Of a stretch of DNA of 35,694 nucleotides, positions 6,585 through 15,909 are shown piece after piece. Position numbers and translations under genes: made by a program. The notes below the pieces were generated by a model. That model saw only the letters and a list, made by a program, of their open reading frames with translations, did not search any database and had not been told where the DNA came from. Source of the stretch: Noviherbaspirillum galbum (GTDB taxonomy: Bacteria > Pseudomonadota > Gammaproteobacteria > Burkholderiales > Burkholderiaceae_D); contig NZ_JAAIVB010000043.1 in NCBI RefSeq assembly GCF_010974945.1, positions 1-35,694 on the forward strand. Reading direction: 5' to 3'. Positions within the stretch are counted from its first letter, which is position 1, and every line of letters starts with the position of its first letter.

Positions 6585-9434
6585 TCAGGCGTGGCGGCGC
6601 GCTTCACCCGCGCCGAACAGGTTGCTGACGCAGCGGCCGCAGATGCCGGGATGCTCGGCATGGGCGTTGACGTCCGCGCGGTAATGCCAGCAGCGCTCGC
6701 ATTTCTGGCTGGACGAGGGCGTCACCACCACCGCTTCCTCGGCCTCGCTCGCCACCTGGGTCAGCGTGGCCTGCGAGGTGATGAGCACGAACTTCAGGTC
6801 GTCGCCCAGGCTCTGCAGCAGCGCGTGCTTCTCGCCGGACGCCTTGATCTCGACCTCGGCCTGCAGGGAGGAGCCGATGCCGCCGGCCACGCGCACTTCC
6901 TCGAGCTGCTTGGTGACGCCGGCGCGGATGTCGCGGATCGCGGCGAACTTGCCGAGCAGCGCCTCGGCGTCGTCGACGGCGGGCAGCTGGTAGTAGGTCT
7001 GCGTGAAGATGGTCCCGTCGCTGTCCTTGTAGCCTTGTTCGCCGGCGAACACCGCCCAGGCTTCCTCGGCGGTGAAGGACATGATCGGCGCCATCAGGCG
7101 CAGCAGCGCCTGGGTGATGTGCCAGATCGCGGTCTGCGCCGAGCGGCGCGCGCGCGAGGTCGCACCGCAGGTGTAGAGACGGTCCTTCAGGATGTCGAGG
7201 TAGAAGCCGCCGAGGTCTTCTGAGCAATAGGCTTGCAGCTTGGCCACCACCGGGTGGAATTCGTAGACCTCGAAGTGCTGCAGGATCTCGGCTTGCAGCT
7301 GCGCCATGCGGGCGATGGCGTAGCGGTCGATTTCCGACATGTCGGCCAGCGGCACGGCATCCTTGGCCGGATCGAAGTCGGAGGTGTTCGACAGCAGGAA
7401 GCGCAGGGTGTTGCGGATGCGGCGGTAGGCTTCCACCACGCGCTTGAGGATTTCATCGGAAATCGACAGCTCGCCCGAATAATCGGTCGAGGCCACCCAG
7501 AGGCGCAGGATTTCCGCGCCGAGCGTGTCGGACACCTTTTGCGGCGCGACCACGTTGCCCTTGGACTTGGACATCTTCTTGCCCTCGCCGTCGACCACGA
7601 AGCCGTGGGTCAGCAGCGCCTTGTAGGGCGCGCGGCCGTTGAGCATGGACGAGGTCAGCAGGGACGAATGGAACCAGCCGCGGTGCTGGTCCGAGCCTTC
7701 GAGGTAGAGGTCGGCCGGGAACTGCGACTCCTGCGCATGCGAGCCGCGCAGCACCGTCTGGTGGGTGGAACCGGAATCGAACCAGACGTCCAGGGTGTCC
7801 TTGTTCTTGACGTACATGTCGGCGTCGGCGCCAAGCACTTCCTTCAGGTCGAGCGCCTGCCAGGCCTCGATGCCGTGCTGCTCCACGCGGCGCGCGACTT
7901 CCTCGAGCAGCTCGGGCGTGCGCGGGTGCAGCTCGCCGGTTTCCTTGTGCACGAAGAAAGCCATCGGCACGCCCCACTGGCGCTGGCGCGACAGGGTCCA
8001 GTCGGGACGGTTGGCGATCATGCCGTGCAGGCGGGCCTTGCCCCAGCCGGGGAAGAAGTCGGTGGCTTCGATGCCGGCCAGCGCGGTCTCGCGCAGGGTG
8101 TGGCCGCCGTCCTTGGGCTTGACGTCCATGCCGGCGAACCACTGCGAGGTGGCGCGGTAGATGATGGGCGTCTTGTGGCGCCAGCAATGCATGTAGCTGT
8201 GGTCGAACATCACCAGCTTGAACAGCGAACCGACTTCCTCGAGCTTGGCGCAGATGGGCTTGGACGCTTCCCAGATGGTCATGCCGCCGAAGAAGGGCAG
8301 CCAGGAGGCGTACTTGCCGTCGCCCATGACCGGCTTGAGGATCTCGTCGTCCTTCATGCCGTGGGCCTTGCAGGACACGAAGTCGTCGAGGCCGTAGGCC
8401 GGCGCGGAGTGCACGATGCCGGTGCCGGTGTCGAGCGTGACGTAGGTGCCCACGTAGACCGGCGACAGGCGGTTGTAGCCTGGATCGGCGTCGGCGAAGG
8501 GATGCTTGAAGTTGATCATGGACAGCGCCTCGCCCAGGCAGGTGGCGACGATCTCGCCTTCCAGGCCATAGCGCTGCAGGCAGGCCTGCACCAGTTCGGC
8601 GGCCAGGATCAGCAGCACCGGCTCGCCGTTGCGCGAGGTTTTCACCAGCGCATAGCGGTGTTCCGGGTGCACGTTGAGCGCCTGGTTGGCCGGGATGGTC
8701 CAGGGCGTGGTGGTCCAGATGACGATGTAGCCCTTGCCTTCGGGGAGCTTGTCCAAACCGAAGGCGCGTGCCACCTTGCCGGGTTCGGCGAAGGGGAAGC
8801 CGACGTCGATCGCCGGGTCGCGCTTGTCGGCGTATTCGACTTCCGCCTCGGCCAGCGCCGAGCCGCAGTCGAAGCACCAGTTCACCGGCTTGAGGCCGCG
8901 GAACACATAGCCTTTTTCCAGGATCTTGCCGAGCACGCGGATTTCCTCCGCCTCGTTGCTGAAGTCCATGGTCTTGTAGGGACGGTCCCACTGGCCCAGC
9001 ACGCCGAGGCGCTCGAAGTCCTTCTTCTGGCGCTCGATCTGCTCGCTGGCGTAGGCGCGCGACTTGCGCAGCACTTCCTCGGTCGGCAGGTGCTTGCCGA
9101 ACTGCTTCTCGATCTGGATCTCGATGGGCATGCCGTGGCAGTCCCAGCCGGGCACGTATTGCGCGTCGAAGCCCGCCATGTTGCGCGCCTTGACGATCAT
9201 GTCCTTGAGGATCTTGTTGACCGCATGGCCGATGTGGATGTCGCCGTTGGCATAGGGCGGGCCGTCATGCAGGATGAACTTCGGGCGGCCGGCCGAGGCC
9301 TTGCGGATGCGCTCGTAGAGCTTCCTTTCCTGCCATTCCTTGACCCACTTGGGTTCGCGCTTGGCGAGATCGCCGCGCATCGGGAAGGCGGTGTCGGTCA
9401 GGTTGACCGGATACTTGTTTTTTTGCTCGGACAT
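6585..9434 (-). CDS. ileS: Isoleucyl-tRNA synthetase
   Basis: A 949-residue class I aminoacyl-tRNA synthetase charging tRNA-Ile with isoleucine in the cytoplasm. The HIGH signature lies at residues 67-70 ([18 protein letters not shown]) and KMSKS at about 620-624 ([12 protein letters not shown]). Between them is the CP1 editing domain that hydrolyses Val-tRNA-Ile, with the family segments [13 protein letters not shown] and [12 protein letters not shown]. The C terminus has the zinc-binding cysteines CERCWHYR and [10 protein letters not shown], typical of the bacterial type found in E. coli. The ATG at 9434 opens [20 protein letters not shown], as in homologues. It lies 60 bases after ribF. 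Confidence 0.98.
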   Translation of the reverse strand: MSEQKNKYPVNLTDTAFPMRGDLAKREPKWVKEWQERKLYERIRKASAGRPKFILHDGPPYANGDIHIGHAVNKILKDMIVKARNMAGFDAQYVPGWDCHGMPIEIQIEKQFGKHLPTEEVLRKSRAYASEQIERQKKDFERLGVLGQWDRPYKTMDFSNEAEEIRVLGKILEKGYVFRGLKPVNWCFDCGSALAEAEVEYADKRDPAIDVGFPFAEPGKVARAFGLDKLPEGKGYIVIWTTTPWTIPANQALNVHPEHRYALVKTSRNGEPVLLILAAELVQACLQRYGLEGEIVATCLGEALSMINFKHPFADADPGYNRLSPVYVGTYVTLDTGTGIVHSAPAYGLDDFVSCKAHGMKDDEILKPVMGDGKYASWLPFFGGMTIWEASKPICAKLEEVGSLFKLVMFDHSYMHCWRHKTPIIYRATSQWFAGMDVKPKDGGHTLRETALAGIEATDFFPGWGKARLHGMIANRPDWTLSRQRQWGVPMAFFVHKETGELHPRTPELLEEVARRVEQHGIEAWQALDLKEVLGADADMYVKNKDTLDVWFDSGSTHQTVLRGSHAQESQFPADLYLEGSDQHRGWFHSSLLTSSMLNGRAPYKALLTHGFVVDGEGKKMSKSKGNVVAPQKVSDTLGAEILRLWVASTDYSGELSISDEILKRVVEAYRRIRNTLRFLLSNTSDFDPAKDAVPLADMSEIDRYAIARMAQLQAEILQHFEVYEFHPVVAKLQAYCSEDLGGFYLDILKDRLYTCGATSRARRSAQTAIWHITQALLRLMAPIMSFTAEEAWAVFAGEQGYKDSDGTIFTQTYYQLPAVDDAEALLGKFAAIRDIRAGVTKQLEEVRVAGGIGSSLQAEVEIKASGEKHALLQSLGDDLKFVLITSQATLTQVASEAEEAVVVTPSSSQKCERCWHYRADVNAHAEHPGICGRCVSNLFGAGEARRHA

Positions 9435-9494
9435 GATGGATGCAATGGTAATGATTGGTCGGATCGAACGGAGATGAGGTCACATGTTCGATCG

Positions 9495-10481
9495 TCAAAT
9501 TCGGTCGGTGGCGGAAGTGGCCTGGCCGTGCAGGATGTTGCGTTCGCCGAAATAGGCGCGGGCCTGCTGCGCGTCGCGCTCGATGGCGGCGGTCAGGGTC
9601 GGCAGGTCGACGTATTTTTCCTCGTCGCGCAGCTTCTTCATGAATTCCACGCGAACGACCTTGCCGTAGCACTGCTCCCGGTAATCGAAGAGATGGGTTT
9701 CCAGCAGCACGCGGCCGCTGTCTTCCACGGTAGGGCGCACGCCCATGCTGGCCACGCCGGGCAGCGGATGGTCTTCCAAGCCGTGCACCTGCACCACGAA
9801 GATGCCGGACAGGGCAGGGCGCTTGTGCGAGATCGCGAGGTTCAGCGTCGGAAAGCCGATGGTGCGGCCGAGCTTCTTGCCATGGATGACGTGGCCGGAG
9901 ATGGCGTAGGGATGGCCGAGCAGCCGGGCCGCCAGCGGGAAATCGCTCTGCTGCAGGGCCTGGCGCACTGCCGAGGAGGAAATGCGCACGCCGTCGTTCA
10001 TGACGGTCGGCATGGCATGCACTTCGAAGCCGAATTTCCTGCCGGCCTCGATCAGGCGCGCGACGTTGCCGGCGCGCTTCGAGCCGTAGCAGAAATCCTC
10101 GCCCACCATCAGCCACTTCACGTGCAAGCCTTCCACCAGCACCTTTTCGACGAACTCGTCGGGCGTGATGGAAGCGAAATGGGCATTGAAGTGCTCGACG
10201 ATGACGCGGTCCACGCCGGCATTGTCCAGCGCCTGCAGCTTGTCGCGCAGGTTGGCGATGCGCACCGGCGCCCTGGCCAGGTCGCCGGCCATGCGGGCGA
10301 AGAATTCCCGGGGATGGGGTTCGAAGGTCATGACAGCCGCCTCGACGCCAAGCCGGGACGCGGCCTCGCGCACGTGCGCAAGCAGGGCCTGGTGGCCGCG
10401 ATGCACGCCGTCGAAGTTGCCGATCGTCAGCGCGCAGGGCGCGCGCGACGCGGCATTGGGAAGTCCGCGAAATACCTTCAT
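9495..10481 (-). CDS. ribF: Bifunctional riboflavin kinase / FAD synthetase
   Basis: A 328-residue bifunctional enzyme that phosphorylates riboflavin to FMN and adenylates FMN to FAD. The N-terminal nucleotidyltransferase domain shows ALTIGNFDGVHRGHQALL, the HxGH-like nucleotide-binding motif, and TFEPHPREFF. The C-terminal riboflavin kinase domain (from about residue 185) shows the conserved GRTIGFPTLNL, which contacts Mg-ATP, then GVASMGVRPTVED and ETHLFDYREQCYG. Length and domain order are normal. It heads the ribF-ileS-lspA-coaBC-dut series. Upstream lies the second copy of the intergenic inverted-repeat element. No FMN riboswitch was recognised. Confidence 0.97.
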   Translation of the reverse strand: MKVFRGLPNAASRAPCALTIGNFDGVHRGHQALLAHVREAASRLGVEAAVMTFEPHPREFFARMAGDLARAPVRIANLRDKLQALDNAGVDRVIVEHFNAHFASITPDEFVEKVLVEGLHVKWLMVGEDFCYGSKRAGNVARLIEAGRKFGFEVHAMPTVMNDGVRISSSAVRQALQQSDFPLAARLLGHPYAISGHVIHGKKLGRTIGFPTLNLAISHKRPALSGIFVVQVHGLEDHPLPGVASMGVRPTVEDSGRVLLETHLFDYREQCYGKVVRVEFMKKLRDEEKYVDLPTLTAAIERDAQQARAYFGERNILHGQATSATDRI

Positions 10482-10587
10482 GGGTCAGGGCGCTTGAAGT
10501 GGCTCTTACGGAAGATGATGCAAAACCTTGGATTATAAAGCCATTCGGCGGCTTTTCCTTGTTGCAAGCGGGGTAGACTTGCATCGT

Positions 10588-10736
10588 TCCCTCCCTTTCA
10601 AGGGGAGGGCTAGGGTGGGGATGGGGTTCGGGTGCAATCAAAAAACAGGATTGACATCGCCAGCGAACTGAATTCTGTCCTTTGCTCGCGGAGGCAACCC
10701 ATCCCCACCCCAACCCTCCCCTTGAAAGGGAGGGAG
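10588..10736. repeat. Intergenic G/C-rich inverted-repeat element, copy 2
   Basis: About 149 bp between ribF and mtfA. The outer arms are CCCTCCCTTTCAAGGGGAGG followed by TAGGGTGGGGATGGGG on the left, and the complementary CCCATCCCCACCCCAACC plus CTCCCCTTGAAAGGGAGGGA on the right. The core contains ATTGACATCGCCAGCGAAC, closely matching copy 3. The rest of the 289-base spacer (10482-10770) holds nothing else that I recognise. Confidence 0.8.
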
Positions 10737-10770
10737 TTTGGCAGGAGCGAGTGCGGGCCTAGTAATTTTG

Positions 10771-11604
10771 TCACGCCCTCCCCAACGGATCCTGCCGGAA
10801 ATACAACCTCAGCAACTCATATACCTCCGGATAATCCTCCTGCAAGGGCGCCGGCAGCACGAAGAAGGCTTCCGCCGCCACGGCAAAGAACTCCGCCGGA
10901 TGGCGCACTGCGTAGGGATCCATCGGCAGCACGCCGAACAGTTCATCGTAGCGCTCGGCATGGTCCGGCCGGCTGTCGTCGAAGTCCTCGGGCAATTGCG
11001 CCTCGAGTTCATCGACCCAGGACATGAAATCCTCGTAGGCGGCGGCGAAGACGGCCTGCCAATGCGAAGGCCGGATGCCAGCGTGGAACTCGGGGAGGAA
11101 GGGCGGGCAGCCGTTGGCATTGCCGTCGCGCATGTCGATCTTGTGGACGAATTCATGGATGACGACGTTGTAGCCCGGCGCGTCCATGTCGGTCGCATCC
11201 TCCCAGGAAAGCACGACCGCGCCGCCGGCATGGACCGCCTCGCCGGAAGCGGGTTCCTGCCATTCATGGACCACGCCGGCCTCGTCGACCTCGGTCTGCG
11301 GGATCAGGAAGGAGCCGGGATAGACCACGACGCCGGCGATGTCGTCGTACAGGTCGAGCGACAGTTCGAGGACGGGCAGGCAGGCCTGGGCGGCGATCAG
11401 CACGGCGGTTTCGTCGTCAAGCTCGAAGCCGGCCGTGCCGGTGAAGGATTTGCGCGCCAGGAAGTCTTCGCTCATGGCTTTCAGGCGGATGCGCTCGCCG
11501 GCGGACAGGGGTTCGAGGAAGGGAAGCTGCTGGAAACAGAATTGCCACAGCGCGTCCGGGATGCGCGGCGCTTCCTTGCCGAAAAGGCGCTTGATCCACT
11601 GCAT
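10771..11604 (-). CDS. mtfA: MtfA-family zinc-dependent peptidase (DgsA anti-repressor type)
   Basis: A 277-residue protein of normal MtfA length. The zinc motif HEFVH lies at residues 150-154 inside GYNVVIHEFVHKIDMRDG, the family signature, with later acidic residues (HPAEFFAVAAEAFF) where the third ligand is expected. In E. coli MtfA binds the glucose repressor Mlc and has aminopeptidase activity; whether a Mlc homologue exists here is not visible. The start ATG at 11604 shares one base with the rsmE stop (TGATG), so translation is probably coupled. The frame stays open far upstream through rsmE and into the antisense of tkt; that extension is not a gene. Confidence 0.9.
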   Translation of the reverse strand: MQWIKRLFGKEAPRIPDALWQFCFQQLPFLEPLSAGERIRLKAMSEDFLARKSFTGTAGFELDDETAVLIAAQACLPVLELSLDLYDDIAGVVVYPGSFLIPQTEVDEAGVVHEWQEPASGEAVHAGGAVVLSWEDATDMDAPGYNVVIHEFVHKIDMRDGNANGCPPFLPEFHAGIRPSHWQAVFAAAYEDFMSWVDELEAQLPEDFDDSRPDHAERYDELFGVLPMDPYAVRHPAEFFAVAAEAFFVLPAPLQEDYPEVYELLRLYFRQDPLGRA

Positions 11605-12329
11605 CAGAATCCGCCCCAGACCGCGTTCAATGCCGCCACGGCGGTCATTCCTGCCGTTTCCGTGCGCAGGACTCGCGTTCCCAGCGACAGCGCGAGCGCG
11701 CCATGCTCGATGGCAAGCTGTTCCTCCCGTTCGCTGAAGCCACCCTCGGGTCCGATCATGATGGCGACGGCCTGCGCCGGCTGGTGGCGCGCCCAGTCGC
11801 ACAGGGATTGCTCGGCGCGGGGCGTCAGGAGGATGCGCCGGTGGAGGTCGTGCTGGCCGATCCAGGCCTGGAAATCGAGGGGTTCGGCGATCTGCGCCAG
11901 GCGGTTGCGCCCGCATTGCTCGGCGGCGGCGGCGATGATGCCCTGCCAGTGTTCCAGGCGCTTGGCCGCGCGCTCCGGGGATAGCCGGACCACGCTGCGC
12001 TGCGCCGCCAGCGGCTGCACCGCGGTCACGCCGAGCTCGACGGCCTTCTCGATGATCCAATCCATCTTGGTTCCCTCCGGAAGCGCCTGGGCCAGGGTGA
12101 TCGCATAGGGCAGCTCGGCTTCGCGCGGATGGAAGGTCTTGATCTCGACGGCCGCGTGGCGGCGGTCGGCGTCGACCAGGGTGGCGCAGTACTCCCCGCC
12201 CTCGCCGTTGAACAATGTTATTACTTCGCCCTGGGCGAGGCGGACGACGTGCAGGTGGTGCGCCACCCGGCTGTTCAGTTGCACCTGGGAACCGATGGAG
12301 AGGGGGCCGGGATGGTAAAAACGCGGCAT
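11604..12329 (-). CDS. rsmE: 16S rRNA (uracil-1498-N3)-methyltransferase
   Basis: A 241-residue SPOUT-class RNA methyltransferase that methylates N3 of U1498 in 16S rRNA using S-adenosylmethionine. The N-terminal PUA-like domain begins MPRFYHPGPL and includes HHLHVVRLAQGE. The C-terminal trefoil-knot domain shows LAQALPEGTKMDWIIEKAVELGV, then IMIGPEGGFSEREE and LGTRVLRTETAGMTAVAAL, the SAM-binding knot motifs. It is transcribed divergently from tkt across a 151-base spacer and ends in a one-base overlap with mtfA. Confidence 0.96.
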   Translation of the reverse strand: MPRFYHPGPLSIGSQVQLNSRVAHHLHVVRLAQGEVITLFNGEGGEYCATLVDADRRHAAVEIKTFHPREAELPYAITLAQALPEGTKMDWIIEKAVELGVTAVQPLAAQRSVVRLSPERAAKRLEHWQGIIAAAAEQCGRNRLAQIAEPLDFQAWIGQHDLHRRILLTPRAEQSLCDWARHQPAQAVAIMIGPEGGFSEREEQLAIEHGALALSLGTRVLRTETAGMTAVAALNAVWGGF

Positions 12330-12480
12330 GGGGGAAGTCCTTGTGCGAGTGCTTGTCCGGATGAAACCGCCGGGCCGCGGCGGTTCGGGAAGAGGATTTT
12401 AAGGGCTGGAGCTCCCCTCTGGTAAAATATCGGGCTTTGCAGCATCTGCACCGGCATCCCCCGTCACTCCTCGATTCAAC
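12330..12480. promoter_or_regulatory. Divergent rsmE / tkt promoter region
   Basis: The 151-base spacer between two divergent genes must carry both promoters. Visible are a hairpin-forming inverted repeat AACCGCCG-GGCCG-CGGCGGTT (12365-12385), an AT-rich patch GATTTTAAGG, and TAAAAT (12422-12427) as a candidate -10 for tkt. No convincing -35 hexamer was found, so exact promoters are not assigned. tkt has no strong Shine-Dalgarno immediately before its ATG. Confidence 0.4.
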
Positions 12481-14475
12481 ATGACTTCTTCTCTCCCCAC
12501 CGACAAGATGGCCAACGCGATCCGTGCCTTGGCAATGGACGCAGTACAAAAGGCGAATTCCGGGCACCCCGGCATGCCCATGGGCATGGCCGAGATCGCC
12601 GTGGCGCTGTGGTCGAAGCATTACCGCCACAATCCTGCCAATCCGCACTGGAACAACCGCGACCGCTTCGTGATTTCCAACGGCCACGGCTCCATGCTGC
12701 ACTACGCCCTGCTGCACCTGACCGGCTATGACCTGTCGATGGACGAGATCAAGAACTTCCGGCAGATGCATTCCAAGACGCCGGGCCACCCGGAAGTCCA
12801 CATCACGCCGGGCATCGAAACCACCACCGGCCCGCTCGGCCAGGGCATCACCAACGCGGTCGGCATGGCATTGGCCGAAGCGCTGCTCGCTTCCGAGTTC
12901 AACAAGCCCGGCTTCGACATCGTCGGCCACCACACCTACGTCTTCCTCGGCGACGGCTGCCTGATGGAAGGCATTTCCCACGAGGCCTGCTCGCTGGCCG
13001 GCGCGCTGCGCCTGAACAAGATCATCGCGCTCTACGACGACAACGGCATCTCCATCGACGGCAAGGTCGAGGGCTGGTTCATCGACGATACGCCCAAGCG
13101 CTTCGAAGCCTACCACTGGAACGTCATCCGCGACGTCGACGGCCATGACGTGGCCGCGGTCGATGCCGCGATTGCGCAGGCCAAGCTGTCCGACAAGCCG
13201 ACCTTGATTTGCTGCAAGACGGTGATCGGCAAAGGCGCGCCTAATATGCAAGGTTCCGACAAGGTGCATGGCGCCGCGCTCGGCGACAAGGAAATCGCAG
13301 CAACCCGCGACCACATCGGCTGGGCGCACGTGCCTTTCGAAGTGCCGGCCGACGTGTACGCCGCCTGGGACGCGAAGGGCCGCGGCGCCGAGCTGGAGCA
13401 GGAGTGGACCACGCTGTTCAATGCCTACAGCGAGCGCTATCCGCAGGAAGCGGGCGAGTTCCTGCGCCGCATGAAGGGCGAGCTGCCGGGCAAGCTGAAC
13501 GAGGTCATCGATGCCTACATCGCGGCCTGCGTCGAGAAGAAGGAAACGATTGCCACCCGCAAGGCGAGCCAGAACGCCATCCAGGCGCTGGCGCCGGCGC
13601 TGCCCGAGTTCCTCGGCGGCTCGGCCGACCTCACCGGGTCCAATCTGACCAACTGGAAGGAATCGGTCGCTGTCAGGGCCGGCGTGCCGGGCAACCACAT
13701 CAACTACGGTGTGCGCGAATTCGGCATGGCGGCCATGATGAACGGCATCGCGCTGCACGGCGGCTTCATCCCGTTCGGCGGCACCTTCCTGACCTTCTCG
13801 GACTACAGCCGCAATGCCTTGCGCATGGCGGCGCTGATGAAGATCCGCTCGATCTTCGTGTTCACTCACGATTCGATCGGCCTGGGCGAAGACGGCCCGA
13901 CCCACCAGTCGGTGGAGCACGTCTCCAGCCTGCGCCTGATCCCGGGCCTGGACAACTGGCGTCCCTGCGACACCGTGGAATCGGCGGTGGCCTGGAAGCA
14001 CGCGGTGGCGCGCCGGCATGGCCCGACCACGCTGATCTTCTCGCGCCAGAACCTGCCGTTCATGGAGCGCTCCGCCGAGCAGATCCAGCACATCAACCGC
14101 GGCGGCTACGTGCTGCGCGATGCGCCGGGCGCCAAGGCGGTAATCATTGCCACCGGCTCGGAAGTCGAGCTGGCGGTGAAGGCGGCGGACGAACTCGGCA
14201 AGCAAGGCACGCCGGTGCGCGTGGTTTCCATGCCTTGCACCGACCTGTTCGACCGCCAGGACGCGGCCTACAAGGCGAGCGTGCTGCCCAAGGGCCTGCC
14301 GCGCGTCGCCGTGGAAGCCGGTGTCACCGACTTCTGGTACAAGTACGTCGGCCTCGACGGCGCCGTGGTCGGCATCGACACCTTCGGCGAGTCCGCCCCG
14401 GCGGGTGTGCTGTTCAAGCATTTCGGCTTCACGACGGAAAACGTCGTGGCCAAGGTGAAGTCAGTCTTAGGATAA
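12481..14475 (+). CDS. tkt: Transketolase
   Basis: A 664-residue thiamine-diphosphate enzyme transferring two-carbon ketol units between sugar phosphates, linking the pentose phosphate pathway (or Calvin cycle) to glycolysis. It starts at the ATG at 12481 ([20 protein letters not shown]) with the family segment [17 protein letters not shown]. The ThDP-binding motif [13 protein letters not shown] (about residue 157) runs to the [10 protein letters not shown] segment. The pyrimidine-binding domain shows [20 protein letters not shown] and the catalytic-site [19 protein letters not shown]. Length is normal. gapA lies 294 bases downstream on the same strand, a carbon-metabolism pairing seen across Burkholderiales, with an inverted-repeat element between them. 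Confidence 0.98.
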   Translation: MTSSLPTDKMANAIRALAMDAVQKANSGHPGMPMGMAEIAVALWSKHYRHNPANPHWNNRDRFVISNGHGSMLHYALLHLTGYDLSMDEIKNFRQMHSKTPGHPEVHITPGIETTTGPLGQGITNAVGMALAEALLASEFNKPGFDIVGHHTYVFLGDGCLMEGISHEACSLAGALRLNKIIALYDDNGISIDGKVEGWFIDDTPKRFEAYHWNVIRDVDGHDVAAVDAAIAQAKLSDKPTLICCKTVIGKGAPNMQGSDKVHGAALGDKEIAATRDHIGWAHVPFEVPADVYAAWDAKGRGAELEQEWTTLFNAYSERYPQEAGEFLRRMKGELPGKLNEVIDAYIAACVEKKETIATRKASQNAIQALAPALPEFLGGSADLTGSNLTNWKESVAVRAGVPGNHINYGVREFGMAAMMNGIALHGGFIPFGGTFLTFSDYSRNALRMAALMKIRSIFVFTHDSIGLGEDGPTHQSVEHVSSLRLIPGLDNWRPCDTVESAVAWKHAVARRHGPTTLIFSRQNLPFMERSAEQIQHINRGGYVLRDAPGAKAVIIATGSEVELAVKAADELGKQGTPVRVVSMPCTDLFDRQDAAYKASVLPKGLPRVAVEAGVTDFWYKYVGLDGAVVGIDTFGESAPAGVLFKHFGFTTENVVAKVKSVLG

Positions 14476-14496
14476 CCCCCGTAGGGGGCACTCCGA

Positions 14497-14677
14497 CTCC
14501 CTCCCTTTCAAGGGGAGGGCCGGGGGTGGGGATGGGTTCCGGCAGCAAGCAAGGAACAGCATTGACATCGCAAGCGAACAAAGAAACGCATCGATCTTTC
14601 CAGCGACCCGAATGCCGTTCTTTGTACTGCATGAGAAACCCATCCCCACCCTAACCCTCCCCGTGAAGGGGAGGGAG
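14497..14677. repeat. Intergenic G/C-rich inverted-repeat element, copy 3
   Basis: About 181 bp in the tkt-gapA spacer (14476-14769). The left arm is CTCCCTCCCTTTCAAGGGGA plus GGGGGTGGGGATGGG, and the right arm CCCATCCCCACCCTAACC plus CTCCCCGTGAAGGGGAGGGA. Its core shares CAGCATTGACATCGCAAGCG with copy 2 but is about 30 bases longer, apparently by insertion in the right half. Just before it, immediately after the tkt stop, is a short hairpin CCCCC-GTA-GGGGG (14476-14488). Confidence 0.8.
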
Positions 14678-14769
14678 CGAATAAGCCTCCTGTTTGACGG
14701 GGAGGCATGGCCGGAGTGCTCGAGAGGGAGTGAGTTGAACCAGTTTTTGCTTTCATTCAGGAGAAAACG

Positions 14770-15780
14770 ATGACCATCCGTGTCGCAATCAATGGCTATG
14801 GCCGCATCGGCCGCAACGTCCTTCGCGCATTCTACGAAGGCGGCAAGAAGCAGGACATCCAGATCGTTGCCATCAACGACCTGGGCAATGCGCAGTCCAA
14901 CGCGCACCTGACCCGCTACGACACCGCCCACGGCAAGTTCCCCGGCACCGTGGAAGTCGACGGCGACTTCATGGTCGTCAACGGCGACAAGATCCGCGTC
15001 TTCGCCCAGCGCAACCCGGCTGAAATCCCGTGGGGCGAGCTGAACGTCGACGTCGTGCTCGAGTGCACCGGCTTCTTCACCACCAAGGAAAAGGCATCGG
15101 CCCACATCAAGGGCGGCGCCAAGAAGGTCGTCATTTCCGCGCCCGGCGGCAAGGACGTCGACGCCACCGTCGTCTTCGGCGTCAACCAGAACGTGCTCAA
15201 GGCCAGCGACACCGTCATCTCCAACGCTTCCTGCACCACCAACTGCCTGGCCCCGCTGGTCAAGCCGCTGCACGAGAAGATCGGCCTGGAAAACGGCCTG
15301 ATGACCACCGTGCACGCCTACACCAACGACCAGGTCCTGACCGACGTGATGCACGAAGACCTGCGCCGCGCCCGTTCCGCCACCCAGTCCATGATCCCGA
15401 CCAAGACCGGCGCCGCCGCCGCTGTCGGCCTGGTGCTGCCGGAACTCAACGGCCGCCTCGACGGCTACGCCATCCGCGTCCCGACCATCAACGTCTCCAT
15501 CGTCGACCTGTCCTTCATCGCCGCCCGCGACACCACGGTCGATGAAGTGAACCAGATCATGAAGGACGCCGCAAACGGCGCGCTGAAGGGCATCCTGACC
15601 TACAACACCGAACCGCTGGTCTCCGTGGACTACAACCACAACCCGGCATCGAGCAACTTCGACGCCACCCTGACCAAGGTCTCCGGCCGCCTGGTGAAGG
15701 TCTCCTCCTGGTACGACAACGAGTGGGGCTTCTCCAACCGCATGCTCGACACCACCGTCGCGCTAATGAACGCGAAGTAA
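14770..15780 (+). CDS. gapA: Glyceraldehyde-3-phosphate dehydrogenase, type I
   Basis: A 336-residue phosphorylating GAPDH of glycolysis/gluconeogenesis, converting glyceraldehyde 3-phosphate, NAD and phosphate to 1,3-bisphosphoglycerate. The Rossmann start is [19 protein letters not shown]; the Asp after the second strand (VAINDLGN) suggests NAD preference. The catalytic Cys155 lies in [13 protein letters not shown], and the His and substrate loops follow ([30 protein letters not shown]). The ATG at 14770 follows AGGAGAAAACG, a strong Shine-Dalgarno. Third positions are almost all C or G, as expected of a highly expressed gene here. A strong hairpin terminator follows. Confidence 0.98.
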   Translation: MTIRVAINGYGRIGRNVLRAFYEGGKKQDIQIVAINDLGNAQSNAHLTRYDTAHGKFPGTVEVDGDFMVVNGDKIRVFAQRNPAEIPWGELNVDVVLECTGFFTTKEKASAHIKGGAKKVVISAPGGKDVDATVVFGVNQNVLKASDTVISNASCTTNCLAPLVKPLHEKIGLENGLMTTVHAYTNDQVLTDVMHEDLRRARSATQSMIPTKTGAAAAVGLVLPELNGRLDGYAIRVPTINVSIVDLSFIAARDTTVDEVNQIMKDAANGALKGILTYNTEPLVSVDYNHNPASSNFDATLTKVSGRLVKVSSWYDNEWGFSNRMLDTTVALMNAK

Positions 15781-15801
15781 TCCGCAGCGTTCCGCATCGC
15801 C

Positions 15802-15838
15802 AAACAAAACGCCCCGCTGGCCGGGGCGTTTTGTTTTC
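15802..15838. terminator. Strong hairpin terminator after gapA
   Basis: A perfect 15-bp stem AAACAAAACGCCCCG / CGGGGCGTTTTGTTT with a 5-base loop (CTGGC), starting 21 bases after the gapA stop. A-rich and T-rich flanks allow it to act as an intrinsic terminator in both directions, which would also isolate gapA from the convergent ankyrin gene ending at 15910. Confidence 0.92.
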
Positions 15839-15909
15839 ATGGGCCTGCCGCGCAAACACATCCGTGGCAGGCCCGTCCGGGCCGATCCCGGATCACGCCA
15901 GGGTTGGCG

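Noticed and set aside
7233-10538. Very long open frame on the plus strand antisense to ileS and ribF
   Set aside because: Its translation is low-complexity (His/Val/Gly/Asp-rich), has no recognisable domain, and lies opposite two certain genes; it results from the strong GC bias at third codon positions.
11605-14421. Upstream extension of the mtfA frame across rsmE and antisense to tkt
   Set aside because: The MtfA family starts at the ATG at 11604, which overlaps the rsmE stop; the extension is the shadow of real genes in other frames.
14476-14488. CCCCC-GTA-GGGGG after tkt as a terminator
   Set aside because: The stem is only 5 bp and has no T tract; it is noted but not called.
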